A DNA stretch of 64,000 nt from Nereida sp965655635. GTDB taxonomy: Bacteria; Pseudomonadota; Alphaproteobacteria; Rhodobacterales; Rhodobacteraceae. The notes under the pieces were generated by a model that worked only from the letters and a program-made list of their open reading frames with translations, was not told the DNA's origin and made no database searches. A program made the translations under genes and the position numbers. The DNA is taken from the NCBI RefSeq assembly GCF_965655635.1, contig NZ_CBFHHE010000011.1, positions 1 through 64,000 on the forward strand. Direction: 5' to 3'. Below, one piece after another: positions 51,187 to 59,959 of this stretch (position 1 is its first letter; the number at the start of each line of letters is the position of its first letter).

Positions 51187-52839
51187 ATGTCCCAGATTGA
51201 ACGTGAAGCAATGGAATATGACGTGGTCATCGTTGGCGCAGGTCCAGCTGGCTTGTCTGCCGCCATAAAGCTTAAGCAACTGGATGCGGACATGAACGTT
51301 GTTGTGCTCGAAAAGGGTTCAGAAGTTGGCGCGCACATTCTTTCTGGCGCAGTACTTGATCCTGCAGGCCTGAACGCGCTTATCCCTGATTGGAAAGAAA
51401 AGGGCGCGCCGCTTAACGTGCCTGTGAAGAACGACAACTTCTATATGCTTGGCGAAGCTGGTCAGGTGCGCCTGCCTAATTTTGCAATGCCGCCGCTGAT
51501 GAATAACCATGGTAACTACATCGTCTCAATGGGTAATGTCTGCCGTTGGATGGCCGAGCAGGCCGAGGAGTTGGGCGTTGAGATTTTCCCAGGCATGGCA
51601 TGTTCTGAATTGGTTTATGGTGACAACGGTGAAGTCAAAGGTGTTGTTGCTGGTGAGTTCGGCTTGAATGCCGATGGCACCCCCGGTGATGCTTATGAGC
51701 CGGGCATGGAGTTGAACGGCAAATATGTTTTCTTGTCTGAGGGCGTGCGCGGTTCGCTGTCCAAGGAAGTGATTGCCAAATATGAGTTGGATAGAGACTC
51801 AGGGCCGCAAAAATACGGCCTAGGCATGAAAGAGATTTGGGAAATCGATCCCGAAAAGCACAAAGAAGGCAGCGTCACTCACACAATGGGGTGGCCGCTG
51901 AATGGCAACGCGGGCGGTGGGTCTTTCATCTATCACCTCGACAATAACCAAGTTTATGTCGGGTTCGTTGTGCATCTGAACTACGAAAATCCACACTTGT
52001 TCCCTTACATGGAATTCCAGCGCTTTAAGCATCACCCGATGGTTGCTGAGCTGCTCAAAGGCGGCAAACGTGTTGCGTACGGCGCGCGTGCAATTACCGA
52101 AGGTGGGTATCAGGCGATGCCAGAATTGGCATTCCCTGGTGGTGCGCTGCTTGGATGTTCTGCGGGTATGGTCAACGTTCCACGGATTAAGGGCAATCAT
52201 AACGCAATGCTTTCGGGGATTGCTGCGGCTGAAGCTGCGGTCGAGGCAATCAAGGCCGATCGCGCCGGCGATGTCCTTGCTGGCTACGCCGAACGTGTGC
52301 ACAGCGGCCCAATTGCAAAAGACCTTAAGAAGGTGCGCAACGTGAAGCCGCTTTGGTCAAAATACGGCCTGACTGCGTCGCTGACCCTTGGTGGGTTTGA
52401 TATGTGGACTAATAATCTCTTTGGGGTCTCTTTGTTGGGCACGATGAAGCACGGCAAAAGTGACGCTGCTGCTACGGGCGAAGCGAAAGATCACAAGCCA
52501 ATTGAGTATCCCAAGCCGGATGGTGTGTTGTCGTTCGACCGGCTTACCAATGTAAGCTTTGCAATGACCAACCACGAGGAAAGCCAACCTGCGCACCTCA
52601 AGTTGAAAGACCCGAGCATACCTGTGGCCGTGAACCTGCCAAAATACGCAGGCCCGTCAGCGCGGTATTGCCCCGCTGGAGTTTATGAGTTTGTCGAGGA
52701 AGCGGGCGCTGATACGCGGTTTGTGATTAACTTTCAAAACTGCGTTCATTGCAAAACTTGCGATATCAAAGACCCTAGCCAGAACATCAATTGGACCACG
52801 CCCCAAGGCGGTGATGGGCCGAACTATCCCAACATGTGA
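51187..52839 (+). CDS. Electron transfer flavoprotein-ubiquinone oxidoreductase
   Basis: ETF-QO moves electrons from ETF to ubiquinone at the inner membrane, draining acyl-CoA dehydrogenases and dimethylglycine-type enzymes. The 550-residue protein has the FAD loop VVIVGAGPAGLSAA near residue 13, LEKGSEVGAHILSGAVLDP, the GCSAGMVNVPRIKGNHNAMLSG segment and a C-terminal [4Fe-4S] domain with RYCPAGVYEFV and NCVHCKTCDIKDPSQNI giving four Cys. Its partner dehydrogenase could be the DmdC-like enzyme at 39.3 kb. Confidence 0.96.
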   Translation: MSQIEREAMEYDVVIVGAGPAGLSAAIKLKQLDADMNVVVLEKGSEVGAHILSGAVLDPAGLNALIPDWKEKGAPLNVPVKNDNFYMLGEAGQVRLPNFAMPPLMNNHGNYIVSMGNVCRWMAEQAEELGVEIFPGMACSELVYGDNGEVKGVVAGEFGLNADGTPGDAYEPGMELNGKYVFLSEGVRGSLSKEVIAKYELDRDSGPQKYGLGMKEIWEIDPEKHKEGSVTHTMGWPLNGNAGGGSFIYHLDNNQVYVGFVVHLNYENPHLFPYMEFQRFKHHPMVAELLKGGKRVAYGARAITEGGYQAMPELAFPGGALLGCSAGMVNVPRIKGNHNAMLSGIAAAEAAVEAIKADRAGDVLAGYAERVHSGPIAKDLKKVRNVKPLWSKYGLTASLTLGGFDMWTNNLFGVSLLGTMKHGKSDAAATGEAKDHKPIEYPKPDGVLSFDRLTNVSFAMTNHEESQPAHLKLKDPSIPVAVNLPKYAGPSARYCPAGVYEFVEEAGADTRFVINFQNCVHCKTCDIKDPSQNINWTTPQGGDGPNYPNM

Positions 52840-52876
52840 TCCTTGTTGGCTCCAGTTGACGAAAAGTTCATTGATC

Positions 52877-52903
52877 AGGGCGCTCTACGGGGCGCCCTTT
52901 TTT
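52877..52903 (+). terminator. Intrinsic terminator after the ETF-QO gene
   Basis: AGGGCGC (52877-52883) pairs with GCGCCCT (52892-52898) around an eight-base loop and is followed by a T run to 52903. It begins 38 bases after the ETF-QO stop and is a strong rho-independent terminator. Confidence 0.88.
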
Positions 52904-52965
52904 GTGCCCTTTGCTTGTGGGTGGGGCGCAACTCGGGCAAGCTGTCCTGACACACAGGAGACCCC

Positions 52966-54660
52966 ATGCGCCGATACATTCGCCCCATCGTTTTGAGTGC
53001 CACTTTGCTTCTGCCAGCCGTTGGTAATGCGCAGGGCGTTGCGGGGTCCTATCTTGCGGGGCGTCATGCGCAGTTTAACGGTGATTACGCAGCGGTTGGC
53101 CAGTATTATTCCCAGGCACAACGCAGCGACGCGGCCAACCCCACCTTGCTTGAGGCGGCCTTGGCGGGCCGTGCAAATGCCGGTGATGTAGCGGGTGCTG
53201 TCGCACTTTTGCGTGGCTCTGATCTTGATATGAACCAAAACCAAATCGCGGGATTGATTGCGGTTGCAGGGTTGGCAAAAGATGAACAATTCACGGAAAT
53301 CGTAGAAGGGTTAGGGGCAGGCCGGCGCATAAGCCCGCTTGTTGACGGCTTGGTCGTGGCTTGGGCAACCTTGGGCTTAGGCGATGTAAGCGCCGCCACA
53401 GACTATTTTGAGGATATGGCCTCAATGAACGGAATGAGTGGTTTTGCGAATTTGCACCACGCTTTGGCTAAGGGCACATTCGGTGACTTTGAGGGCGCGT
53501 TGGGCCTATTGACTGATGATAAAGTTGGCGCCCTTGGGTATACGCGGCGTTCGATCATGGTGCGCGCTGAATTTTTGAGTCAACTGGGCCGCAACATGGA
53601 CGCAGCCGCGCTTATTGATGATAACTTTCAACGGGCATTAGATCCTGAATTACAAGAACTGCGCAGTGGTCTAGAGGGGCGCAAAGCCGTACCTCTGACG
53701 ACAGTTTTGAGCGCACAGCAGGGCTTGGCTGAGGTTTTTTGGACTGTTGCATCGGTTCTCCGCGACGAGGCTGGCCCAGATTTTGCGCTTCTCTACGCAC
53801 GTGCTGCAGCCTATGTGCGGGCTGATTTTGATGAAGCGAATTTGTTGATCGCGGGTCTGTTGGATGAGTTGGGTAATCATGTTTTAGCGGCGAATGCTTA
53901 TGGTCAGATCACGCCGGACAGCACCTCCTTTCATGCCGCAGAGATTGGTCGTGCAGAGGCGCTTTTTGAAAGCGACCGCAAAGATGCAGCGGTTGAGGCA
54001 TTGACCGCTTTGCAAGACAGTCACGGTGATCTGCAGGTGGTCCACTCAACCTTAGGAGATATGTTACGCCGTCTTGAGCGGTTTGAGGAAGCAACGGCAG
54101 CCTATAGCACCGCGATCAAGCTTTTGGAGCAGGGCGATCCCAATGCATGGTTTTTGTACTATGCCCGCGGGATAACGTTTGAGCGGCGCGATTTGTGGCC
54201 ACAGGCAGAGGCCGATTTTCGCAAAGCCTTGACCCTTAATCCCGATCAGCCGAACGTGCTGAACTATCTTGGTTATTCACTCGTTGAGAAGAAAATTAAG
54301 CTCGACGAAGCATTAGAGATGATCGAGACGGCCGCGGCTGCACGTCCTGACAGTGGCTTTATCCTTGATAGCCTTGGGTGGGTTTTGTACCGGCTCGGGC
54401 GTTATGACGAGGCCGTGGCCCCTATGGAAGTTGCCGCCTCACTCGCTGCGACTGACCCTGTGGTGAACGACCACCTGGGGGATGTGCTGTGGGCTGTTGG
54501 TCGGCGGACTGAGGCACGTTTTCAGTGGTCACGTGCATTGTCTTTCGATCCAGCGGAAGATGATTTGCCGCGGATTAGGCGCAAGCTGGAAGTGGGACTT
54601 GATGTGGTGCTCGAAGATGAAGGCGCCCCCCCGTTGCCGCCAGTACAGTCTGGTGGCTGA
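52966..54660 (+). CDS. Exported TPR-repeat protein
   Basis: This 564-residue protein has a signal peptide (MRRYIRPIVLSATLLLPAV, then GNAQG) and many tetratricopeptide helices. Clear TPR signatures include RRLERFEEATAAYSTAIKLL, LWPQAEADFRKALTLNPDQP and RLGRYDEAVAPMEVAASLAA near residues 365-515. The N-terminal half has looser repeats. It probably scaffolds an envelope complex in the periplasm. An AGGAG site precedes ATG 52966. It lies 38 bases before ispE; partner proteins are unknown. Confidence 0.88.
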   Translation: MRRYIRPIVLSATLLLPAVGNAQGVAGSYLAGRHAQFNGDYAAVGQYYSQAQRSDAANPTLLEAALAGRANAGDVAGAVALLRGSDLDMNQNQIAGLIAVAGLAKDEQFTEIVEGLGAGRRISPLVDGLVVAWATLGLGDVSAATDYFEDMASMNGMSGFANLHHALAKGTFGDFEGALGLLTDDKVGALGYTRRSIMVRAEFLSQLGRNMDAAALIDDNFQRALDPELQELRSGLEGRKAVPLTTVLSAQQGLAEVFWTVASVLRDEAGPDFALLYARAAAYVRADFDEANLLIAGLLDELGNHVLAANAYGQITPDSTSFHAAEIGRAEALFESDRKDAAVEALTALQDSHGDLQVVHSTLGDMLRRLERFEEATAAYSTAIKLLEQGDPNAWFLYYARGITFERRDLWPQAEADFRKALTLNPDQPNVLNYLGYSLVEKKIKLDEALEMIETAAAARPDSGFILDSLGWVLYRLGRYDEAVAPMEVAASLAATDPVVNDHLGDVLWAVGRRTEARFQWSRALSFDPAEDDLPRIRRKLEVGLDVVLEDEGAPPLPPVQSGG

Positions 54661-54698
54661 CCTCCAGTTTTGGATATTTATAAACAAAAGAAGATCTC

Positions 54699-55508
54699 AT
54701 GACATCCGAGACACGCCATTTGGCGCCTGCCAAAGTGAACTTAACCCTGCACGTCACGGGGCAGCGAAAGGATGGCTATCATCTTCTTGATAGCTTGGTG
54801 GCCTTTGCCGATTTCGGCGATGACGTTTATGTATCGGATGGCCCGACACATTTAAGCGTTGAGGGTGATTTGGCCGCAGGTGTCCCGACAGGGCAAACAA
54901 ATTTGATGTGGCGTGCTCTGGATGTGATGGGGGCCGAGGCGTCTTTGAGGTTGATTAAACGTCTACCTGCTGAAGCTGGCATCGGTGGCGGCTCATCTGA
55001 TGCAGCAGCTGTTTTGCGCGCGATCGGTGGCAGTACGGTTGAACAACAAATGTCGCTTGGTGCTGACGTGCCTGTTTGTATGCATGCAACTGCTGCGCGG
55101 ATGCGCGGCGTGGGTGAGCGGGTAGAAAAAGTTGCACTGCCGCCACTGCCTGCTCTTTTGGTAAACCCCCGTGTTAGCATGCCGACGCCAGCAGTTTTCA
55201 GTGCTATGGCAGAGCGCACCAACGCTGAAATGCCGATGATCCCCATATTCGAGGGTGTTGAGGATGCGGCAGATTGGCTGGCAATGATGCGCAATGATAT
55301 GCAAGATGCGGCTAGTTCAATCCAGCCAGTAATCGAGCGTGCCTTGTCTGATTTGCAGTCGACCCGTCAATGCCTACTGGCGCGCATGTCTGGGTCGGGT
55401 GCGACGTGCTTTGCAATTTATCCAACCATAAAGGCTGCACATTTTGCGGCCTATGAGCTGGGTGCGATGCATACGAATTGGTGGATCAGGCCCTGCACAT
55501 TAAGCTGA
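54699..55508 (+). CDS. ispE: 4-diphosphocytidyl-2-C-methyl-D-erythritol kinase
   Basis: IspE phosphorylates CDP-methylerythritol in the MEP isoprenoid pathway. The 269-residue GHMP kinase begins LAPAKVNLTLHVTGQRKDGYH, has the ATP loop LPAEAGIGGGSSDAAAVLRA near residue 89 and ends with MSGSGATCFAIY near 232. It converges on a polyprenyl diphosphate synthase gene, which uses products of the same pathway, three bases away. Confidence 0.95.
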   Translation: MTSETRHLAPAKVNLTLHVTGQRKDGYHLLDSLVAFADFGDDVYVSDGPTHLSVEGDLAAGVPTGQTNLMWRALDVMGAEASLRLIKRLPAEAGIGGGSSDAAAVLRAIGGSTVEQQMSLGADVPVCMHATAARMRGVGERVEKVALPPLPALLVNPRVSMPTPAVFSAMAERTNAEMPMIPIFEGVEDAADWLAMMRNDMQDAASSIQPVIERALSDLQSTRQCLLARMSGSGATCFAIYPTIKAAHFAAYELGAMHTNWWIRPCTLS

Positions 55509-55511
55509 GGC

Positions 55512-56513
55512 CTATCTGACGCGCGCGACCACATAATCAGCAAGATCAAGAAGCATGTCCTTCAGCTCACTTTGCTCAATCACGCTTAGTGATGCTTTTG
55601 CTTTATCTGCCCAAGAAACTGCGTCAGCGCGGGTCGCATTAAGTGTGCCGTGGCTATCCATCAGGCGGAGAGCTTCTTCCAAATCACCATCGTGCTGGTC
55701 ACCTTTTGCGATGGTGCGGTGCCAAAAATCACGCTCGGTTGTATCGGCTTTGGCAATGGCTTTGATGACAGGCAACGTTAGTTTGCGCTCGCGGAAATCG
55801 TCCCCAACGTTTTTGCCGGTGGCTTGGGTGTTCCCGCGGTAATCCAGCAGGTCGTCGACAATCTGGAACGAAATGCCCAACGCGTCACCATACGCGAAAA
55901 GCGCCTTTACTACATCATCGTTTTGGCCCGCGATAACACCGCCGACTTCCATTGCTGCTGAGAAAAGGGCAGCCGTTTTGCCGCGCACAACCTTGAGGTA
56001 AATATCCTCATCGGTTCCCAAATCTGATGCTGCGGTTAGTTGCAGAACTTCCCCTTCTGCGATGGTCGCCGACGCGTTTGATAGGATGTCCAGCACGCGC
56101 AAATTGCCTGTTTCAACCATCAATTGGAATGAGCGGGCAAAAAGATAGTCACCCACCAAAACGCTTGATTTGTTGTCCCAAAGCAAATTGGCCGTGGGGC
56201 GCCCGCGCCGTTGGCCGCTTTCGTCTACAACGTCGTCATGCAGCAAAGTAGCAGTGTGAATAAATTCAACGGTTGCCGCCAAATGGATATGGAAAGGTCC
56301 ATCATAGCCGCACATTTTCGCACTGGCCAACGTCAACATTGGGCGCAGGCGTTTGCCGCCAGCATCGACCAGATGGGCGCTGACTTCAGGGATGCGGGGG
56401 GCGTGCTCTGATGCCATGCGTTCGCGGATCAATGCATTGACTGCGGCCATATCGGCATCAAGCGCGGCGGCGAGGCGCTCGTGTGGCTTTGTTGCGGCGT
56501 TATCCAAACCCAT
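55512..56513 (-). CDS. Polyprenyl (octa/decaprenyl) diphosphate synthase
   Basis: This 333-residue trans-prenyltransferase makes the ubiquinone side chain from isopentenyl diphosphate. The first Asp-rich motif is LLHDDVVDESGQRRGRPT near residue 82, and the second is QIVDDLLDYRGN near 213, with the GGKRLRPML start motif near 54. ATG 56513 (GLDNAATKPHERLA) is preferred to the longer frame. Residues before the first motif and the length suit long-chain products; ubiA at 23.4 kb would use the product. Confidence 0.9.
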   Translation of the reverse strand: MGLDNAATKPHERLAAALDADMAAVNALIRERMASEHAPRIPEVSAHLVDAGGKRLRPMLTLASAKMCGYDGPFHIHLAATVEFIHTATLLHDDVVDESGQRRGRPTANLLWDNKSSVLVGDYLFARSFQLMVETGNLRVLDILSNASATIAEGEVLQLTAASDLGTDEDIYLKVVRGKTAALFSAAMEVGGVIAGQNDDVVKALFAYGDALGISFQIVDDLLDYRGNTQATGKNVGDDFRERKLTLPVIKAIAKADTTERDFWHRTIAKGDQHDGDLEEALRLMDSHGTLNATRADAVSWADKAKASLSVIEQSELKDMLLDLADYVVARVR

Positions 56514-56564
56514 GAAAAGGCCTCCTTGCTCGACAACCCGTGGCAACTGGCCTTAGATCGGGGG

Positions 56565-56780
56565 ATGAAAGAACTTATGCGCAGCAACGATCCGACGGCC
56601 ATCGCCTTCGCCAAAGCTTTGCTATCCGGCGAGGGTATAGACTGCTTTGAAATGGACGTAAATATCAGCATTCTTGAAGGCAGCATTGGCATTTTGCCGC
56701 GCCGGTTGATGGTACGCCAAACAGACCATTTCATGGCGGCTGCTGCGTTGCGTGACAATGGGCTGACGGTTAGCGAATGA
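56565..56780 (+). CDS. DUF2007-like small protein
   Basis: This 71-residue protein has KELMRSNDPTAIAFAKALL, the GEGIDCFEMD segment and RRLMVRQTDHFMAAAALRDNG, the layout of DUF2007 (putative signal-transducing) proteins. ATG 56565 sits after GGGG; an upstream frame is antisense to the prenyl synthase. It overlaps the methyltransferase gene by four bases. The function is not established. Confidence 0.82.
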   Translation: MKELMRSNDPTAIAFAKALLSGEGIDCFEMDVNISILEGSIGILPRRLMVRQTDHFMAAAALRDNGLTVSE

Positions 56781-57505
56781 GCGAAACACGCGATGATTTT
56801 CTGGGCGGAAAAGTGAAGGCCTATCAACCTGCGCAAGGGTATCGTGCGGGTGTAGATGCGGTGTTGTTGGCGGCTAGTGTGCCCGCAAAACCTTCAGAGA
56901 CCGCGCTGGAGTTAGGATGCGGCGTTGGCGTGGCCAGTTTGTGCCTTGCCGCGCGAACAGGTGCGGCAGTCACGGGTGTTGAGCGGGACAGTCGCGCGGC
57001 GGAATTAGCGGGGCGCAACGGTCTTGATGTGGTGCATGGTGATCTCGCGGCACTTCCCAGTGAGATACGCGAGCGCAGCTTTCACCATGTCTTCTGTAAC
57101 CCGCCGTATTTTGATCGCGGGCGGGGAAATAAATCGGATGATACTGCGCGCGAGGCAGCACGCGGTGAGCAAACTCCGCTCTCTGTTTGGCTGGATGTTG
57201 CTACAAAGCGGCTTCGGCCAAATGGTACGCTGACTGTCATCCAAGATATTTCACGACTGCAGGATGTATTGGGTTCACTGGATGATCGGCTTGGTCGGGT
57301 GACTGTATTGCCGATCGCATCGCGGGTAGGGCAGCCTGCGCGGCTTGTGATTGTACAGGCAAAGAAAGCCTCGCGCGCGCCATTTTCTTTGTTAGCACCG
57401 TTGATTCTGCATAGGGGTGAGCGGCACGAAGCGGACGAAGAGACTTACACAGCCGAGGTGCGTGAGATTTTGCGGCATGGCGCGCAATTATTCATCCGCA
57501 ATTAA
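56777..57505 (+). CDS. TrmN6-like (tRNA1Val adenine-37-N6) methyltransferase
   Basis: This 242-residue class I methyltransferase has YQPAQGYRAGVDAVLLAA near residues 16-33, the SAM-binding ELGCGVGVASLCLAARTG and VTGVERD, and the N6-adenine motif NPPYF (FCNPPYFDRG near 113). These features match YfiC/TrmN6, which modifies A37 of tRNA1(Val). Another adenine target cannot be excluded. Confidence 0.87.
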   Translation: MSETRDDFLGGKVKAYQPAQGYRAGVDAVLLAASVPAKPSETALELGCGVGVASLCLAARTGAAVTGVERDSRAAELAGRNGLDVVHGDLAALPSEIRERSFHHVFCNPPYFDRGRGNKSDDTAREAARGEQTPLSVWLDVATKRLRPNGTLTVIQDISRLQDVLGSLDDRLGRVTVLPIASRVGQPARLVIVQAKKASRAPFSLLAPLILHRGERHEADEETYTAEVREILRHGAQLFIRN

Positions 57506-57524
57506 CCACGTGTGAAGAAAATCG

Positions 57525-57536
57525 GCTAAATTTAGC
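57525..57536. promoter_or_regulatory. Perfect 12-base palindrome upstream of the YdcH gene
   Basis: GCTAAATTTAGC is a perfect palindrome in the 123-base spacer between the methyltransferase gene and the small YdcH gene, about 95 bases before the latter's start. It could be an operator. No regulator can be named. Confidence 0.3.
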
Positions 57537-57628
57537 TGACTACTTGAATCCTTTCGCAGCTGCGGCGTGACATAAGCGGGCTGCGTGTGCTCAACTAAAA
57601 TCACACATCAGTAGAAAAGGACGCGCCT

Positions 57629-57796
57629 ATGGCATTAAGCACGCATATCCAGCAACTGAAACAAAAGCATGAGAATTTATCGGAGACGGTCGCGCGCCTG
57701 CAGCGCATGCCTGCCGTTGATGATTTGCAAATTGCGGCGATGAAGAAAGAGAAGTTGAAACTAAAAGAAGAGATTTCGCGCCTCGGTTCTGCCTGA
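57629..57796 (+). CDS. YdcH/DUF465 small coiled-coil protein
   Basis: This 55-residue protein begins MALSTHIQQLKQKHENLSET and ends with IAAMKKEKLKLKEEISRLG, a helical hairpin typical of the DUF465 (YdcH) family. AAAAGGA lies eight bases before ATG 57629. The family is widespread, of unknown function, and often growth-phase regulated. It is followed by a hairpin. Confidence 0.88.
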   Translation: MALSTHIQQLKQKHENLSETVARLQRMPAVDDLQIAAMKKEKLKLKEEISRLGSA

Positions 57797-57805
57797 AGCA
57801 TCACG

Positions 57806-57838
57806 CTGACGCGCGCACCGGTTTGAGTGGCGCGTCAG
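57806..57838. terminator. Hairpin between the YdcH and LysR genes
   Basis: CTGACGCGC (57806-57814) and GCGCGTCAG (57830-57838) form a nine-base stem between converging genes. It is followed by TTATT on the plus strand. It is likely a terminator for the YdcH gene and possibly for both. Confidence 0.6.
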
Positions 57839-58780
57839 TTATTCAACATCTGCTGCATGAAGCAATCTACGGCCTTCCGCGAAGGACTTTGAGGTGTTGA
57901 TCTCGTCCAGTAGCCAGTCGTGAAACGCCTTCACCTTAGGGCGGATTTCGTTGCCTTGCGGGCATACAAACCGAAATTGTGCGGGCGTAATCAGTCCCAG
58001 ATCAAAAGGTGCCACAAGCCGTCCTGACGCAAGCGCGCGCGCAGCGAGCGACACACGACCCAGAACAACGCCCGCGCCCGCAATTGCGGCGTCCAACGCG
58101 TGATCCGCTTGGCTGAACCTTGCGCCGTGATCTGGGTCAATATCGACCTTCGCGGCCCGTGACCATTTGGCCCAATCACATGTAATCTTAAAAGCGTCCA
58201 TGCTGTCATCGTGAATGAGAGGTGCGTTAGTAATCGTTTCTTTGGTGCCGAAGCTTGCCGCCATTTCAGGGGTCATCATAGGCGTGACCCATTCGCTTAC
58301 AAGTGGTTCAGAATAGACGCCGCTGTAGCCGCCTAATCCGAACCGAATGGCCACATCGACTTCGTCCCGGTCAAAGTCGACCAATCGTAGGGATGCTGAA
58401 AATCGTAGCTCAATTGTGGGGTGTGCTTGGGCAAAGTCGAACAGCCTTGGGGCCAGCCATTTAGAGGTGAACGCAGGGCCAGCGGTGACTGTAAGCGTCG
58501 TGTTGTCGCTTAAGCGGCGTGTGTTGCGCCACGCGGATGTGATTGCTGCAAAGCCGTCACGTACACCGGGGGTTAACGCGCGACCCGCCTCTGTCAGCTC
58601 AACCGCCCGGTTAAGTCGAATGAACACTGGTGTACCCAAATCCGCTTCAAGGGATTTGATCTGATACGACAGTGCTGCGGGTGTGACATTTAACTCATCC
58701 GCCGCTTTGGCGAATGACATATGGCGTGCTGCGGCTTCAAAGGCGCGCAGGGCGGTGAGCGGAGGAAGGCGATCAGACAT
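57839..58780 (-). CDS. LysR-family regulator (GcvA-like)
   Basis: This 313-residue protein has the LysR N-terminal winged helix (LRAFEAAARHMSFAKAADELNVTPAALSYQIKSLE, residues about 10-45), with A-A-L-S-Y-Q/H-I-K/R-x-L-E typical of the GcvA/AmpR subgroup, and a periplasmic-binding-like effector domain (LTVTAGPAFTSKWLAPRL). It is divergent from a 49-codon gene 111 bases away, which is its likely target. Confidence 0.9.
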   Translation of the reverse strand: MSDRLPPLTALRAFEAAARHMSFAKAADELNVTPAALSYQIKSLEADLGTPVFIRLNRAVELTEAGRALTPGVRDGFAAITSAWRNTRRLSDNTTLTVTAGPAFTSKWLAPRLFDFAQAHPTIELRFSASLRLVDFDRDEVDVAIRFGLGGYSGVYSEPLVSEWVTPMMTPEMAASFGTKETITNAPLIHDDSMDAFKITCDWAKWSRAAKVDIDPDHGARFSQADHALDAAIAGAGVVLGRVSLAARALASGRLVAPFDLGLITPAQFRFVCPQGNEIRPKVKAFHDWLLDEINTSKSFAEGRRLLHAADVE

Positions 58781-58891
58781 TTCAGTTTAATACAGCTTAA
58801 CTGACGGTATGGGAAGTCTCGTTTGTAGAGTGCATGCAAGAGGCGCATATACAACAGCAGGGAGAGACACATCTTATCAATGGAGTTTAAT

Positions 58892-59041
58892 ATGTTTGAG
58901 AGTACAACAAGCGAACTGACACGCAACGCAATGCAAATTGCCCATGAGGAACGCGCTATTGCGTTCCGTCAATTTTGGGCATGGATGCTGAACCGTTTCA
59001 ACGAACCTGCACTGCGCACTACGCAAGCCTCTGCTACGTAA
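58892..59041 (+). CDS. 49-residue protein divergent to the LysR gene
   Basis: ATG 58892 has GGAG six bases ahead and the frame runs 49 codons to TAA at 59041, followed 42 bases later by a strong terminator. The product is highly charged with one amphipathic aromatic segment (RAIAFRQFWAWMLNRF). It resembles short Rhodobacterales proteins of unknown function. The ribosome site, terminator and LysR neighbour support a real gene; function is unknown. Confidence 0.7.
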   Translation: MFESTTSELTRNAMQIAHEERAIAFRQFWAWMLNRFNEPALRTTQASAT

Positions 59042-59083
59042 GTGGCCGCGCATCCGAATGCGTGATGCAGTTTGTCGAAAAAA

Positions 59084-59109
59084 AGGGCCGCTCCTGAGGG
59101 GGCGGCCCT
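59084..59109. terminator. Bidirectional intrinsic terminator
   Basis: AGGGCCGC (59084-59091) and GCGGCCCT (59102-59109) form an eight-base stem with a ten-base loop. On the minus strand a run of seven to eight T follows, terminating phaB; on the plus strand TTT follows, serving the 49-codon gene. Confidence 0.85.
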
Positions 59110-59138
59110 TTGCAATTTAGCTAAAGTAAGCGCGAAGC

Positions 59139-59864
59139 TTAGCTCATATATTGCCCGCCGTTCGCAGATATCGTTGAGCCGGTTACAAAGCCAGCGTCAT
59201 CAGAGGCAAGGAACACAACGGCACGCGCCATTTCTTCTGGCTCACCCAAGCGGCCAACAGGGATTTGCGGCAGGATGACTTCGTTCATTACTTTTTCTGG
59301 GATGGTCGCCATCATTTCCGTGTTGATATAACCCGGAGCCACCACGTTTACCGTAATGCCTGCCCTGGCGCCTTCTTGGGCCAAGGCTTTGGTAAAGCCG
59401 ATGTCGCCTGCCTTTGTAGCGGCATAGTTGGCTTGGGCGAATTGACCCTTTTGGCCATTGATCGACGAGATCGTTACAATACGACCAAATTTACGTTCGC
59501 GCATGCTGCCCCATACGTTGTGGGTCATATTGAACACGCCGTTCAGGTTTGTGTCGATGCATTCGTGCCATTGTTCGGGCGTCATTTTGTGAAACGGCGC
59601 GTCGCGGGTAATGCCCGCGTTGTTTACCAAAATATCAACAGGTCCGAGGTCTTCGGTAATTTGGGCGATGCCGGCGGTACACGCGGCATAGTCGGCAACA
59701 TTCCACTTGTATGTTTTGATGCCTGTCTCGGCTGTAAAGGCAGCGGCTTTTTCATCGTTACCAGCATATGTTGCTGCGACTTTGTGGCCTTCTGCGGCCA
59801 ATGCCTTAGCGATTGCGGCACCAATGCCACGGGTTCCGCCTGTGACGAGGGCTACGCGTGTCAT
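59139..59864 (-). CDS. phaB: Acetoacetyl-CoA reductase
   Basis: PhaB reduces acetoacetyl-CoA to (R)-3-hydroxybutyryl-CoA with NADPH for polyhydroxybutyrate. The 241-residue SDR has VTGGTRGIGAAIAKAL, NNAGITRDAPFHKMTPEQW (the PhaB signature), ISSINGQKGQFAQANYAATK with the catalytic residues, and ends ISANGGQYMS. It is 95 bases downstream of phaA; no synthase gene is in the window. Confidence 0.95.
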   Translation of the reverse strand: MTRVALVTGGTRGIGAAIAKALAAEGHKVAATYAGNDEKAAAFTAETGIKTYKWNVADYAACTAGIAQITEDLGPVDILVNNAGITRDAPFHKMTPEQWHECIDTNLNGVFNMTHNVWGSMRERKFGRIVTISSINGQKGQFAQANYAATKAGDIGFTKALAQEGARAGITVNVVAPGYINTEMMATIPEKVMNEVILPQIPVGRLGEPEEMARAVVFLASDDAGFVTGSTISANGGQYMS

Positions 59865-59959
59865 ATTGATTCTCCAGTTAGGGTTGTTCGGTAATCTAGT
59901 TACAAATTAAAAATCCTGCGCACAACTATATTGCGCACAGGATTGATATTTTGGGTGAC

